The notes: generated by a model from the sequence alone, not told the origin. 33,941 bases of DNA from 40-80 sp040394775 (GCA_040394775.1 JBEBRN010000030.1:1-33941), one strand, 5' to 3'; shown: positions 17,179-27,123, numbered from the stretch's first letter. Translations and numbers: made by a program.

Positions 17179-19134
17179 ATGAGTGCAGAAAATAAGAACA
17201 GCGACTATTCAGCCAATAATATTCAGGTATTAGAAGGACTTGAAGCAGTTCGTAAAAGACCAGCGATGTATATCGGAGACGTTGGTGTTCGTGGATTACA
17301 TCACCTCGTTTATGAAGTAGTAGATAACTCTATCGATGAGGCAATGGGAGGTTATTGTGATACTATATCGGTAGTTATTAACCCTGGAAATACGATTACT
17401 GTTGCAGATAACGGTCGTGGTATTCCTACAGCCATGCACGAAAAGGAGAAAAAGTCAGCTTTAGAGGTTGTAATGACCGTACTACATGCTGGTGGAAAAT
17501 TTGATAAAGATACTTACAAAGTTTCTGGAGGTTTACACGGTGTAGGTGTTTCTTGTGTGAATGCACTTTCAATTGAATTTAAAGCTGAAGTTCACCGTGA
17601 TGGTAAAATCTTCCAACAAGAATATTCTATTGGTAAACCACTTTACGATGTTAAGGAGGTTGGAGTATCTAATGAAACTGGAACGATTGTTACTTTTAAG
17701 CCTGATGGAACTATCTTTGATTCGTTAGAGTATAATTATGATACTTTAGCAGCAAGAATGCGAGAATTGGCGTTTCTAAACAAAGGAATCACCATTACAT
17801 TAACCGATAATCGTGAAGAATTAGCGGAAGGTGAGGAACCTAAAATGAATGTTTTTCATTCAGAAGGAGGTTTAAGAGAGTTTGCACAATATTTAGATCG
17901 TAACCGTGAGGCTCTAATCAATGATGTTATTTATTTTGAAGGAGAAAAAGATGGTGTTCCTGTTGAGGTTGCCATGACTTACAATACTTCTTATACCGAA
18001 AATATTTTAGCGTATGTGAATAACATCAATACGCATGAAGGAGGAACACACCTTTCAGGATTTAGAAGAGGATTAACGAATACCTTGAAGAAATACGCTA
18101 CTGATAGCGGAATTCTTGCCAAAGAGAAAATTGAAATTGATGGTGATGACTTCCGTGAAGGTTTAACCGCCGTTCTTTCAGTGAAAGTACAGGAGCCACA
18201 ATTTGAAGGTCAAACAAAAACGAAATTAGGAAATAGAGAGGTTACTGCCCCTGTTTCTCAATCTGTTTCTGAGATGTTAGCTATCTATTTAGAGGAACAT
18301 CCAACAGAGGCAAAAATGATTGTGGATAAAGTGATTCTTGCTGCTCGTGCGCGTCATGCGGCTCGTAAGGCGAGAGAAATGGTTCAGCGTAAGAGTGTTC
18401 TTATGGGATCAGGCTTACCAGGAAAATTAGCGGATTGTTCTGAAAAAGATCCTGCTGCTTGTGAAGTGTTCTTCGTCGAGGGAGATTCTGCGGGTGGAAC
18501 TGCAAAACAAGGTCGTGATAGACATTTTCAAGCGATTATGCCATTGAGAGGTAAGATTTTGAATGTTGAAAAAGCAATGCAACATAGAATCTTCGAAAAT
18601 GAAGAGATAAAGAATATTTATACTGCTCTTGGCGTTCGAGTAGGAACAGAAGAAGATTCAAAAGCGTTAAACTTAGAAAAACTGAGATATCATAAGGTTA
18701 TTATTATGTGTGATGCTGACGTGGATGGTTCGCATATCCAGACATTGATGTTGACTTTCTTCTTCCGATACATGAAGGAGTTGATTGAAAATGGCTATAT
18801 CTATATTGCAACACCACCACTTTATCAAGTGAAGAAGGGAGGTAAATCTGAATACGCTTGGGATGAAGACCAACGTGATCGTTTAATCATGGAATTGAAA
18901 GGTGCAGGTACAGAAGCATCAGTGAACGTTCAGAGATACAAAGGTTTGGGAGAGATGAACGCCGAGCAATTATGGGATACAACCATGAATCCAGAACACA
19001 GAACGTTGCGTCAAGTAACAATTGATAATGCGGTTGAGGCAGATCAAGTATTCTCTATGTTAATGGGAGATGAGGTGCCACCAAGACGTGAATTTATTGA
19101 GAAGAACGCTAAATACGCTAAGTTGGACGTTTAA
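17179..19134 (+). CDS. gyrB: DNA gyrase subunit B
   Basis: The ATPase subunit of DNA gyrase, 651 residues, the size usual for gyrases without the proteobacterial insert. The GHKL ATPase domain shows YEVVDNSIDEA (E46, N50), DNGRGIPT and the ATP-lid GGLHGVGVSCVNALS. The transducer domain follows. The Toprim domain has E434 in VEGDSAGG and the metal triad D512/D514/D516 in CDADVDGSH. The C-terminal signature is YKGLGEMNAEQLW. Ser-Ala-Glu-Asn-Lys is the likely N-terminus because the start at 17179 lies after the promoter box. An intrinsic terminator follows the stop. Confidence 0.98.
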   Translation: MSAENKNSDYSANNIQVLEGLEAVRKRPAMYIGDVGVRGLHHLVYEVVDNSIDEAMGGYCDTISVVINPGNTITVADNGRGIPTAMHEKEKKSALEVVMTVLHAGGKFDKDTYKVSGGLHGVGVSCVNALSIEFKAEVHRDGKIFQQEYSIGKPLYDVKEVGVSNETGTIVTFKPDGTIFDSLEYNYDTLAARMRELAFLNKGITITLTDNREELAEGEEPKMNVFHSEGGLREFAQYLDRNREALINDVIYFEGEKDGVPVEVAMTYNTSYTENILAYVNNINTHEGGTHLSGFRRGLTNTLKKYATDSGILAKEKIEIDGDDFREGLTAVLSVKVQEPQFEGQTKTKLGNREVTAPVSQSVSEMLAIYLEEHPTEAKMIVDKVILAARARHAARKAREMVQRKSVLMGSGLPGKLADCSEKDPAACEVFFVEGDSAGGTAKQGRDRHFQAIMPLRGKILNVEKAMQHRIFENEEIKNIYTALGVRVGTEEDSKALNLEKLRYHKVIIMCDADVDGSHIQTLMLTFFFRYMKELIENGYIYIATPPLYQVKKGGKSEYAWDEDQRDRLIMELKGAGTEASVNVQRYKGLGEMNAEQLWDTTMNPEHRTLRQVTIDNAVEADQVFSMLMGDEVPPRREFIEKNAKYAKLDV

Positions 19135-19164
19135 TAAAAAATAAATACACGATATATAGTATTT

Positions 19165-19201
19165 AAAAACGGTTTCAATTTTTTTTGAAACCGTTTTTTT
19201 T
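19165..19201 (+). terminator. Intrinsic terminator of gyrB
   Basis: A 14-base stem (AAAAACGGTTTCAA at 19165-19178 with its exact complement at 19185-19198) closes a six-T loop and ends in a T-run. It is 30 bases after the gyrB stop. The pepT -7 box begins right at its T-tract. Confidence 0.92.
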
Positions 19202-19208
19202 ATTTTTG
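19201..19208 (+). promoter_or_regulatory. Bacteroidetes-type -7 box for pepT
   Basis: TATTTTTG matches TAnnTTTG, with a predicted start near 19215 and a leader of about 47 bases. It overlaps the end of the gyrB terminator T-tract, so part of the match could be chance. Confidence 0.35.
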
Positions 19209-19261
19209 TAAAAGAAATTTAGTTAATAAAGTAGAGAATAACGTTAAAACATATAAATACA

Positions 19262-20506
19262 ATGATAAATTACAATTACACCGTAGAAGAGCGATTTAAA
19301 AAATACGTTCAAATAGATACAACTGCAGACCCGAACTCAACTACATTTCCGTCCGCAATGAAAGAAAAGGATCTAGCAAAAGTATTAGTAGAAGAATTGC
19401 TAGAAATGGGATTAAAAGATGCGTATATGGATGAATGGGGATATGTTTTTGCTACTATTCCTTCCACCAGCTCAAAATCGGATATTCCAACGATATGTTT
19501 CTGTTCTCACATGGATACTGCTCCTGATTGTAGCGGAACGAATGTGAAACCAATTGTTCACCGTAAATGGGATGGAAGTCCAATCATTTTACCAGACGAT
19601 ACAACACAAGTAATTACCAAAGAAAATCATCCTTATTTAAAAGAGCGAATCGGAGATGACATAATCACGGCTTCAGGATTGACACTATTAGGAGCTGATG
19701 ATAAAGCAGGTGTTGCTATCATTATGGACTTGGCAAACTACCTTGTCAATCATACTGAAATAGAACATGGTGATATTCGTATCTTATTCACGCCAGACGA
19801 AGAAGTTGGTCGTGGTGTAGAAAAACTGGATATGAAGAAATTAAACGCTGACTATGGTTATACATTAGATGGTGGTGAATTAGGTTCTATCGAAGATGAA
19901 ACGTTCTCAGCGGATGCAGTTAAGATTACTATTCATGGAGTTTCTGCTCACCCAGGTTATGCGAAAGGAAAGATGGTTAACGCTATGAAAGTGGCGGGAG
20001 AATTTTTAGCAGCTTTACCTAAGAATGAATGGTCTCCAGAAACGACAGAAGATAGAGAAGGTTTTGTTCATCCGACTTCTATTACTGGAATCATGGAAAA
20101 AGTGACTGTTAGTTTTATTATCCGTGATCATATAACAGCGAAATTAGAAGAATATGAAACACGATTGAAATCGATTCTTGATAAAGTCGTTGGACAATAT
20201 CCAGGAGTTACTTCTGAATTTGAAGTATCGGAGCAATATCGCAATATGAAAGATATATTAGATGGTGTTCCTTTTGTGACGCAATACGCTATTCAAGCTA
20301 TGGAAGAAGCTGGCGTTACGCCAAGACCAATGTTAATCCGAGGAGGAACAGATGGTTCTCGTTTATCTTTTATGGGATTACCTTGTCCAAATATCTTTAC
20401 AGGAGAAATGGGTATTCACTCTAAGCACGAATATGTTTCTATTCAAGATATGCAGAAAGCAGTTAACACATTAGTGAAGCTTGTTCAAGTGTGGGTAAAA
20501 CATTAA
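19262..20506 (+). CDS. pepT: Peptidase T (tripeptide aminopeptidase)
   Basis: A 414-residue cytoplasmic di-zinc peptidase of family M20B that removes the N-terminal residue from tripeptides. Metal and catalytic residues are visible: H83 and D85 (CSHMDTAPD), bridging D146 (LLGADDKAG), catalytic E180 and E181 (TPDEEVGRG), D203 (TLDGGELG), and the C-terminal His in GEMGIHSKHE. The GGTDGSRLSFMGLPCPNIF segment is characteristic of PepT. Length is standard. It is a single gene between two terminators. Confidence 0.97.
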   Translation: MINYNYTVEERFKKYVQIDTTADPNSTTFPSAMKEKDLAKVLVEELLEMGLKDAYMDEWGYVFATIPSTSSKSDIPTICFCSHMDTAPDCSGTNVKPIVHRKWDGSPIILPDDTTQVITKENHPYLKERIGDDIITASGLTLLGADDKAGVAIIMDLANYLVNHTEIEHGDIRILFTPDEEVGRGVEKLDMKKLNADYGYTLDGGELGSIEDETFSADAVKITIHGVSAHPGYAKGKMVNAMKVAGEFLAALPKNEWSPETTEDREGFVHPTSITGIMEKVTVSFIIRDHITAKLEEYETRLKSILDKVVGQYPGVTSEFEVSEQYRNMKDILDGVPFVTQYAIQAMEEAGVTPRPMLIRGGTDGSRLSFMGLPCPNIFTGEMGIHSKHEYVSIQDMQKAVNTLVKLVQVWVKH

Positions 20507-20520
20507 GATACCTTTTAGAT

Positions 20521-20566
20521 ATAACAAAAAAAAATCTTGCCCATTAGGCAAGATTTTTTTTGTTAT
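20521..20566. terminator. Bidirectional terminator between pepT and accD
   Basis: A long stem (ATCTTGCC with GGCAAGAT) is flanked by an A-run on one side and a T-run on the other, so it has a U-tract in both directions. It lies between the convergent stops of pepT and accD and probably serves both. Confidence 0.9.
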
Positions 20567-20589
20567 ACTATTTTTTACTCTTCCAATTC

Positions 20590-21435
20590 TTACGAATTAA
20601 ACATCTTTATAGAGTGAGATATTTCTTTTTTCAAGTTATGTCTATCCACGATATAATCTAAGAATCCATGCTCCAATAAGAATTCAGAAGTTTGAAAACC
20701 ATCTGGCAATTCACGACCAATCGTTTCTTTTACTACACGCGGTCCTGCGAAAGCGATTAATGCATTTGGCTCAGCGATGTTAATATCACCAAGCATCGCA
20801 TAAGATGCAGTTACACCACCTGTTGTAGGGTCGGTTAATAACGAAATGTACGGTAATTTACTTTCTGATAATTGTCCTAATTTCCCACTTACTTTTGCCA
20901 TTTGCATTAATGAGAAACCAGCTTCCATCATTCGGGCACCTCCAGATTTTGAAATAATCATGAAAGGTGCTTTTTTCTTGATAGCATAATCAATAGCACG
21001 AGCGATTTTTTCACCGACTACTGAACCAAGCGAACCACCGATAAAGCTAAAATCCATACAAGCAATCACAAGAGGTTGTGCATCTATCTTTCCGTAGCCA
21101 GTTCTAACAGCATCTTTCAATCCTGTTTTTTTGATCGTAGAACTAACACGTTCGGTGTATTCCTTTGTGTCAGAAAATTTCAAAGGGTCACCAGAAACAA
21201 TATTTGCATCTAATTCCTTGAATTTCCCATCGTCAAACAAGATGTCAAAATATTCCTTGGAACCTATGCGCTCATGATGTCCACATCTATCACATACGTG
21301 TAAGCTTTTTTCAAATTCATTTTCTGGAAAAACGGTTTTACACTTAGGACATTTATGCCATAAACCTTCTGGAATTTCTTTTTTCTCGTTTGTTGAAGTT
21401 GTAATTCCTTCTTTTTCTCTTTTAAACCAAACCAT
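20590..21435 (-). CDS. accD: Acetyl-CoA carboxylase carboxyltransferase subunit beta
   Basis: A 281-residue subunit of acetyl-CoA carboxylase; with AccA it transfers the carboxyl group from biotin to acetyl-CoA to make malonyl-CoA for fatty-acid synthesis. The N-terminal zinc ribbon has C29, C32, C48 and C51 (CPKC, CDRC). The crotonase-like core shows SKSGGARMMEAGFSLMQMAK, TDPTTGGVTASYAMLGD and FAGPRVVKETIG, all typical of AccD. It starts 46 bases after the fbaA stop with no promoter box seen between, so it may be transcribed with fbaA. Confidence 0.97.
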   Translation of the reverse strand: MVWFKREKEGITTSTNEKKEIPEGLWHKCPKCKTVFPENEFEKSLHVCDRCGHHERIGSKEYFDILFDDGKFKELDANIVSGDPLKFSDTKEYTERVSSTIKKTGLKDAVRTGYGKIDAQPLVIACMDFSFIGGSLGSVVGEKIARAIDYAIKKKAPFMIISKSGGARMMEAGFSLMQMAKVSGKLGQLSESKLPYISLLTDPTTGGVTASYAMLGDINIAEPNALIAFAGPRVVKETIGRELPDGFQTSEFLLEHGFLDYIVDRHNLKKEISHSIKMFNS

Positions 21436-21481
21436 TTTTGCTTCTTTTTACGAGCGATAAGATTACTCGGTTAATGTGTAA

Positions 21482-22549
21482 TTATAATGTATTGATATTG
21501 TTTAAATCACTGAAAGCTTGTTCTAAACGCTTAACTAGTGTTTTTTCACCTTCACGCATCCATTTTCTAGGGTCGTAATATTTTTTATTGGGTAAATCAC
21601 CTCCTTCAGGATTTCCTATTTGTGTTTTTAAATACTCCACATTAGATGTCACATAGTCTCTCACACCTTCGGTATAGGCAAATTGTAAATCGGTATCAAT
21701 ATTCATTTTCACCACCCCATAATCGATTGCCTCACGAATTTCTTCTAGTGAAGAACCTGATCCACCGTGGAAAACAAAATCTATAGGATTGTAGCCCGTA
21801 TTGAATTTCTTTTGAACGTATTCTTGAGAGTTCTTTAAAATGATTGGTGTTAATTTTACGTTTCCAGGCTTGTAGACACCATGAACATTTCCAAATGCAG
21901 CAGCAATCGTAAAGCGATGACTTATTTTAGATAATTCTTCGTAAGCATAGGCAACTTCATCTGGTTGAGTGTATAATTTAGAAGAGTCCACATTTGTATT
22001 ATCTACACCATCTTCTTCACCTCCAGTAATTCCTAATTCTATTTCTAGCGTCATGCCCATTTTGCTCATGCGCGCTAAGTATTTTTTACAAATCGCTATA
22101 TTTTCTTCAATTGGTTCTTCTGACAAATCAATCATGTGAGAACTGAAAAGTGGCTTTCCAGTACGTTCAAAGTATTCCTCACTCGCGTCTAATAAACCAT
22201 CAATCCAAGGAAGTAATTTCATCGCTGCGTGATCTGTATGAAGAATAACTGTTGCTCCATATAGTTCCGCTAACCGGTGAATATGTAATGCACCAGTTAT
22301 AGCTCCTGCAATGGCAGCACGTTCATTTTCATTTGAAAGTGATTTTCCAGCATTGTAAAGTGCTCCTCCGTTTGAGAATTGAATAATAACGGGCGCATTA
22401 AATTTAGCAGCCGCCTCCATTACAGTGTTTACCGTTGAAGAACTCGTAACATTAGCAGCTGGTAATGCAAATTTTTTCTCTTTTGCTAATCTGAATATTT
22501 CTTGAACTTGGTCACCTGTAGCAACCCCTGGACGAATAGAATGTGTCAT
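21482..22549 (-). CDS. fbaA: Class II fructose-bisphosphate aldolase
   Basis: A 355-residue zinc-dependent aldolase of glycolysis and gluconeogenesis that splits fructose 1,6-bisphosphate into glyceraldehyde 3-phosphate and dihydroxyacetone phosphate. The signature LHTDHAA holds catalytic D106 and zinc ligand H107. Further ligands lie in GNVHGVYKPGN and FHGGSGSS. The length fits class IIA enzymes such as E. coli FbaA. A -7 box lies at 22574-22581. accD follows and may share its transcript. Confidence 0.97.
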   Translation of the reverse strand: MTHSIRPGVATGDQVQEIFRLAKEKKFALPAANVTSSSTVNTVMEAAAKFNAPVIIQFSNGGALYNAGKSLSNENERAAIAGAITGALHIHRLAELYGATVILHTDHAAMKLLPWIDGLLDASEEYFERTGKPLFSSHMIDLSEEPIEENIAICKKYLARMSKMGMTLEIELGITGGEEDGVDNTNVDSSKLYTQPDEVAYAYEELSKISHRFTIAAAFGNVHGVYKPGNVKLTPIILKNSQEYVQKKFNTGYNPIDFVFHGGSGSSLEEIREAIDYGVVKMNIDTDLQFAYTEGVRDYVTSNVEYLKTQIGNPEGGDLPNKKYYDPRKWMREGEKTLVKRLEQAFSDLNNINTL

Positions 22550-22573
22550 TTTTTTAAAAATACATTAGAATAA

Positions 22574-22581
22574 CAAAGTTA
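22574..22581 (-). promoter_or_regulatory. Bacteroidetes-type -7 box for fbaA
   Basis: It reads TAACTTTG on the minus strand, an exact TAnnTTTG match, about 25 bases before the fbaA start codon. Confidence 0.45.
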
Positions 22582-22659
22582 AGCAAAATTATTAATTGCT
22601 AGTTAGAATCTGTGTCATAAATAATTTTGCTTTTATTCCTTTTTCAAAATAATTTTCAG

Positions 22660-22677
22660 AGAGCAATAAAATGCTCT
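22660..22677 (-). terminator. Weak hairpin at the end of the first M43 gene
   Basis: AGAGCA (22660-22665) pairs with TGCTCT (22672-22677) across a six-base loop and overlaps the first base of the stop codon of the metalloprotease gene. The following minus-strand sequence is AT-rich but lacks a clean T-tract. Confidence 0.3.
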
Positions 22678-24857
22678 TATTGTTTTATGAATTTCAATGT
22701 CTTAGCAGATACATTATCGGCAACTTTGACGAAATAAGCACCATTCATTAAATTATCAGTGTTGATTAATACCTCATTCATTCCTTCATTTGCCTGAACG
22801 AAATACGTGTAAATAACTTTCCCCACAACATCTATTACCTGAACACTGTATTTTCCACTATTCATAGCGCTGAACGATACATTTAATTCCGCATTTGTTG
22901 GATTTGGATAAACACTCAAGGCATTGATGTTCGACGTTGGTGTTTCGATACCAAGAACAAGTTCATCAGATGGATTTCCACTATAAAGATTAATGTCATC
23001 CATGTAAACGTTATTTCCTCCATTTGATTCATACGAGAATTTAAAACGGAAATTATTAGTCAAATAGGATGAAGTAATATTTGTCATGTGAACTGTTTTC
23101 CAATCTGATTCAGTCGGTGTCCAATTTGAAGATGATACGGTTGAAGTTAATAATGTACCGTTTAACGTTTTTCTTAAAATATAAGATTCACCACAATTAT
23201 TTGAAATTAATACTTGTAGAGTTTCTGATGTTTGTGAACTATTTCTTTTGGCTGCTGCATATCTGAAAGAAAGAGTGACACCTCCAGTTGACATAGATTC
23301 ATTGGATAAATCAATAGTAGGAGAAATGAAGGCATCTACATCTCCACTTTGTTTGTAATTTTGCACATAAAGAGATTTATTTCCAGAATGAGAAGCATTT
23401 GAAGTAATCTCCCATGTTTTAGAATCTACTTCTCCATTGAAAAATTGATAATTAGTAATGTCTGAAGCACTGTTATAGCTCTCAAATCCTTCGTAGTAGG
23501 GAAGCTGTAAAGTATTTTGTTGAACAATGATATAATTCGTGTCTATCTTCGTTAATGAAGTTGCCCCATCAGAAACGGTTAAGGTTACTTTATATATTCC
23601 AGGACTATTGTAGGTTATCTCAGGATATTTATCTGTTGAAGTGGCAGGGCTTCCTCCTTCAAATTCCCATAATCTAGATTGGATGTAATTAATTGATTTG
23701 TCTTTAAAGTTAATAGTGGTTCCAGGGCAAATAACATGATTTGAAGCGTCAAAGTCCACTCGGCAAAGATTTAAGTTGCCATCCGCACCAACGGCTGCTA
23801 AATTCGCAGCAGAAATAATATTACTTCTTCCACCAACTGGAGAAATGATAGCAGCTCTCATCCTATCTTTCTGACCTTCTGTAAACATTTTAGAACAATA
23901 GGAGTAATCCATATAGTTTTCAACATTTGCCTTTGGGCCACATGAGTTTTCATTTAGCTTACAGTTTTTGACACCAATCGTATTGGGCGTGTCGTCTACA
24001 CCATCATCCGAATTGCAATTTGAAGTAATTCCAGGGTTATTTGTGGAGCCCCAAACATGCGGCAAATTAAGCCAATGTCCCACTTCATGAGTTAATGCTC
24101 TAGAAGTATGTGTCCCACTCGTACCAATAGCGCCTACATAATTGTGTAATATCCAAATTCCATTTGTCATACCTGTTCCTCCGCCCCAATTGGAAGGGTA
24201 ATTTGTATACCCTGCTGCACCATTTGCATTATTCACAACAAATACGTTTAGGTATTTATTTCCTGGCCATTCTCCACGATAGACGTCATTTCCTTGTTTA
24301 ATAGCGTCTACTTGGTTGCCACCATCACCGTCATTCGTTGCTGAACTAAATGTTCTTGTAATTCCTCCAAAACAAGTTCCATCAGGTGCCTTTGTGGCTA
24401 ATCGAAATTCAATTTCAATGTCAGCAGGCTGAGCTATACGGTTAGGATTAGAAGCGTTAAAATCAGACTGAACATTGGCTGCGTCAGTATTTAATAAACG
24501 ATAATCTCTATTTAAAACACGCATAGCATCATTGATTTGTTCGTCGGAGATATTTTCATTTCCACCAATTTGGAGTACATGAAAAACAACTGGAATATAA
24601 TAGATAGCTCTTGTTTGATTGGAATTCGCTTTTAGTTGTAATTCAACGGCATGCATTTCCTGTTGATCTTTGAGGTATTGCTGATGGTAAATTGGGTCTT
24701 GTAACTTTTGTTCTAAGACTTTATGTTGCTTGCAATATTCAACTTGTTCGCCCTCTCTTACATTGTTATAATCTATCTGTGAGTAAACTCCAGAGGAGAA
24801 AACAATAGCGAGAGAGGCAGAGATTACCTTTAGGAAATTTTTCTTTTGTGTATTCAT
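22677..24857 (-). CDS. Secreted M43-type (pappalysin-like) metalloprotease with PKD and type IX sorting domain
   Basis: A 726-residue secreted zinc protease. A signal peptide (about 1-26) is followed by a roughly 50-residue pro-region with EGEQVEYCKQHK. The metzincin motif HEVGHWLNLPH gives zinc ligands H257, H261 and H267 with catalytic E258. The Met-turn is NYMDYSYC near residue 316. A PKD-like domain spans about 363-448. A MAM/jelly-roll-like region spans about 455-630, ending near SYESNGGNNVYMDDINL. The C-terminus (SVYPNPTNAELNVSF to KTLKFIKQ) is a type A type IX sorting domain, so it probably crosses the outer membrane and is released or anchored. It is closely similar along its length to its upstream neighbour. 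Confidence 0.92.
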   Translation of the reverse strand: MNTQKKNFLKVISASLAIVFSSGVYSQIDYNNVREGEQVEYCKQHKVLEQKLQDPIYHQQYLKDQQEMHAVELQLKANSNQTRAIYYIPVVFHVLQIGGNENISDEQINDAMRVLNRDYRLLNTDAANVQSDFNASNPNRIAQPADIEIEFRLATKAPDGTCFGGITRTFSSATNDGDGGNQVDAIKQGNDVYRGEWPGNKYLNVFVVNNANGAAGYTNYPSNWGGGTGMTNGIWILHNYVGAIGTSGTHTSRALTHEVGHWLNLPHVWGSTNNPGITSNCNSDDGVDDTPNTIGVKNCKLNENSCGPKANVENYMDYSYCSKMFTEGQKDRMRAAIISPVGGRSNIISAANLAAVGADGNLNLCRVDFDASNHVICPGTTINFKDKSINYIQSRLWEFEGGSPATSTDKYPEITYNSPGIYKVTLTVSDGATSLTKIDTNYIIVQQNTLQLPYYEGFESYNSASDITNYQFFNGEVDSKTWEITSNASHSGNKSLYVQNYKQSGDVDAFISPTIDLSNESMSTGGVTLSFRYAAAKRNSSQTSETLQVLISNNCGESYILRKTLNGTLLTSTVSSSNWTPTESDWKTVHMTNITSSYLTNNFRFKFSYESNGGNNVYMDDINLYSGNPSDELVLGIETPTSNINALSVYPNPTNAELNVSFSAMNSGKYSVQVIDVVGKVIYTYFVQANEGMNEVLINTDNLMNGAYFVKVADNVSAKTLKFIKQ

Positions 24858-24883
24858 AGGGTGTTGTCTATTATTTTAGAATA

Positions 24884-24912
24884 AAAAAGGAGATCATTCC
24901 GACCTCCTTTTT
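24884..24912 (-). terminator. Terminator between the two M43 genes
   Basis: AAAAAGGAG at 24884-24892 pairs with CTCCTTTTT at 24904-24912 around an 11-base loop. It follows the stop of the upstream metalloprotease gene on the minus strand, and the stem ends in a T-run. No separate promoter for the downstream copy was found in the remaining gap. Confidence 0.7.
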
Positions 24913-24930
24913 GAAAGATATTCTAAGGTA

Positions 24931-27123
24931 TTACTTTACAAATTTTAATGTTTTTGAAGATGTATTGTCAGCAACTCTAACGAAGTAAGTACCACTTCTT
25001 AGATTGTCAGTGTTAATTAGAACCTCGTTCATTCCTTCGTTTGCTTGAATAGAATAAGTATTAATTACTTTTCCGACAACATCTACTATTTGTACGTTAT
25101 AGTGTCCTCCGTTCATAGTGCTAAATGACACATTTAATTCTGCATCTACTGGATTTGGGTACACAGTCATTGCGTTGATATTAGATGTTGCTATGTCAGT
25201 TCCAAGAACAATTTCATCAGATGGTGATCCACTGTAAAGGTTGATATCATCGATGTATAGATTATTTCCACCATTTGACTCGTAAGAGAATTTAAAACGG
25301 AAGTTATCTACAAAATAAGAAGCTGTAATATTTGTAATGTGTACTGTTTTCCAATCTTCGGCTCCTGGAGTCCATTCTGTCGTTTCTACTGTTTTAGTGA
25401 AAGTAGTACCATTTAATGTTTTTCTCAACACGTAATTATCACCACAGTTATTAGTGATATGTAATTTAAGTGTTTCAGACGCTTGAGAGTTAGATCTTTT
25501 GGCTGCAGCATATCTATATGATAATGTTACGCCGCCATTTGAGGTAGTAACACCTGATAAGTCAATACTAGGAGAAAGGAACTCATCTACATCACCTGTT
25601 TGTTTGAAGTTATTAAGGAATAATGACTTACTACCTGTATTAGCTGCCGTTGAAGTTAGTTCCCAAGCTTTAGAACTAGGGTCACCATTTATAATTTGAT
25701 ATTGACTCAAATCACTTGTTGTGTTATAGTTTTCAAATCCTTCATAAAATGGTAATGATAGAGCATCTCCTTGAACGACAATATAATTTGTTTTTGTTTC
25801 AGTAAGTGTGTTAGAGCTATTAGAAACTTCTAGTACCACTTTATAAACACCAGGTGTGTTATATTTAATTTGTGGACTCTTATCAGTGGATGTTGCTGGT
25901 GTTCCTCCTTCAAATGTCCACGTTCTAGATTGTACGTTATTATAAGAGATGTCAGTAAATGAAATCGTTGTTCCTTTACAAACTTTCATTTGTGATGCCT
26001 CAAAATCAGCCTTACAAAGTGCTGCATTTCCATCAGCACCAACAGCCACTAAATTGGAAGCAGATATGATGTTATTCCTTCCTCCAACAGGCGAGTTTAA
26101 AGCTGCTCTCATACGATCTCTTTGTCCTTCTGTAAACATTTTAGAACAATAAGAGTAATCCATGTAGTTTTCCACATTTGCTTTATCTCCACATGAGTTT
26201 TCTTGTAATTTACAAGAAGTTACTCCAATTGTGTTTGGGGTATCACCTACGCCGTCGTCATCATTACAACTACTTTGATTCCCTGGATTGTTATTAGGAC
26301 CCCAAGTATGTTGTAAGTTCAACCAGTGCCCAATCTCATGTGTTAATGCACGAGATGAATAAGTAGCACTTGTACCAATTGATCCAACATAATTGTGTAA
26401 AATCCAAATACCATTTTTCATGGTTGTCCCCCCGAAACCAGGGTAGTTATTAGGTGTCATTGTATATCCTGCCGCACCACCAATCTCTTTAGCGATAAAA
26501 ACATTTAGGTATTTATTACCTGCCCATTCACCTTTGTAAACATTGTTTCCTTGTTTAATAGCATCTACTTGTTGAGAACCTCCTGTTTGTCCTGTAGGTG
26601 CATTTGTGAGGGAGCTAAAAGTTCTTGTTATACCGTTGAAGCAAGTACCATCTGGTGCCTTCGTTGCTAAACGAAATTGAATTTCAATATCTGCTGGCTG
26701 TGCAACATGGTTTGGATTAGATGCGTTAAATTCAAATTGAACATTATTAGCATCTGTATTTAATAATCGGTAATCTCTGTTTAATATTTCTAATTGATCC
26801 ATTATTTGTTCATCAGTGATGTTTTCTGAACCACCTTCATGAAGTATGTGAAAAACAATAGGAATATATAAAATAGTTCTTTTCTGAGGATTAGCCTTCA
26901 TTTGCTGTTCCACATTCGCCATCTCTTGTTGATCCAATAAATACTGCTGATAGAATGATGGATTTTGCATCAACTCATTCATCTTCTTATGAGTTTTACA
27001 ATATTCAACGCTTTCACCTTCTCTAGTATTACTAATGTCTATTTGAGCGCTTAAGAAGAAAGGGACAAAAGCAAAGAGTAATGAAAAAATGGAAGCTTTT
27101 AGGGTAAGTACACTTCGTTTCAT
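24931..27123 (-). CDS. Secreted M43-type metalloprotease, tandem paralogue
   Basis: A 730-residue protein with the same architecture as the next gene on this strand. It has a signal peptide (about 1-27, ending LSAQ) and a pro-region with EGESVEYCKTHK. The zinc site HEIGHWLNLQH has H262, E263, H266 and H272, and the Met-turn is NYMDYSYC. A PKD domain with WTFEGGTPATSTDKSP follows, then a jelly-roll-like region, then a type IX sorting tail (TVYPNPVDAELNVSF to SKTLKFVK). The two genes are visibly alike from end to end, which indicates tandem duplication. The pro-regions, the loop after KAPDGTCF and the region before the NGIWILHNY motif differ most, which could alter activation or specificity. 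The substrate is unknown. Confidence 0.92.
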   Translation of the reverse strand: MKRSVLTLKASIFSLLFAFVPFFLSAQIDISNTREGESVEYCKTHKKMNELMQNPSFYQQYLLDQQEMANVEQQMKANPQKRTILYIPIVFHILHEGGSENITDEQIMDQLEILNRDYRLLNTDANNVQFEFNASNPNHVAQPADIEIQFRLATKAPDGTCFNGITRTFSSLTNAPTGQTGGSQQVDAIKQGNNVYKGEWAGNKYLNVFIAKEIGGAAGYTMTPNNYPGFGGTTMKNGIWILHNYVGSIGTSATYSSRALTHEIGHWLNLQHTWGPNNNPGNQSSCNDDDGVGDTPNTIGVTSCKLQENSCGDKANVENYMDYSYCSKMFTEGQRDRMRAALNSPVGGRNNIISASNLVAVGADGNAALCKADFEASQMKVCKGTTISFTDISYNNVQSRTWTFEGGTPATSTDKSPQIKYNTPGVYKVVLEVSNSSNTLTETKTNYIVVQGDALSLPFYEGFENYNTTSDLSQYQIINGDPSSKAWELTSTAANTGSKSLFLNNFKQTGDVDEFLSPSIDLSGVTTSNGGVTLSYRYAAAKRSNSQASETLKLHITNNCGDNYVLRKTLNGTTFTKTVETTEWTPGAEDWKTVHITNITASYFVDNFRFKFSYESNGGNNLYIDDINLYSGSPSDEIVLGTDIATSNINAMTVYPNPVDAELNVSFSTMNGGHYNVQIVDVVGKVINTYSIQANEGMNEVLINTDNLRSGTYFVRVADNTSSKTLKFVK

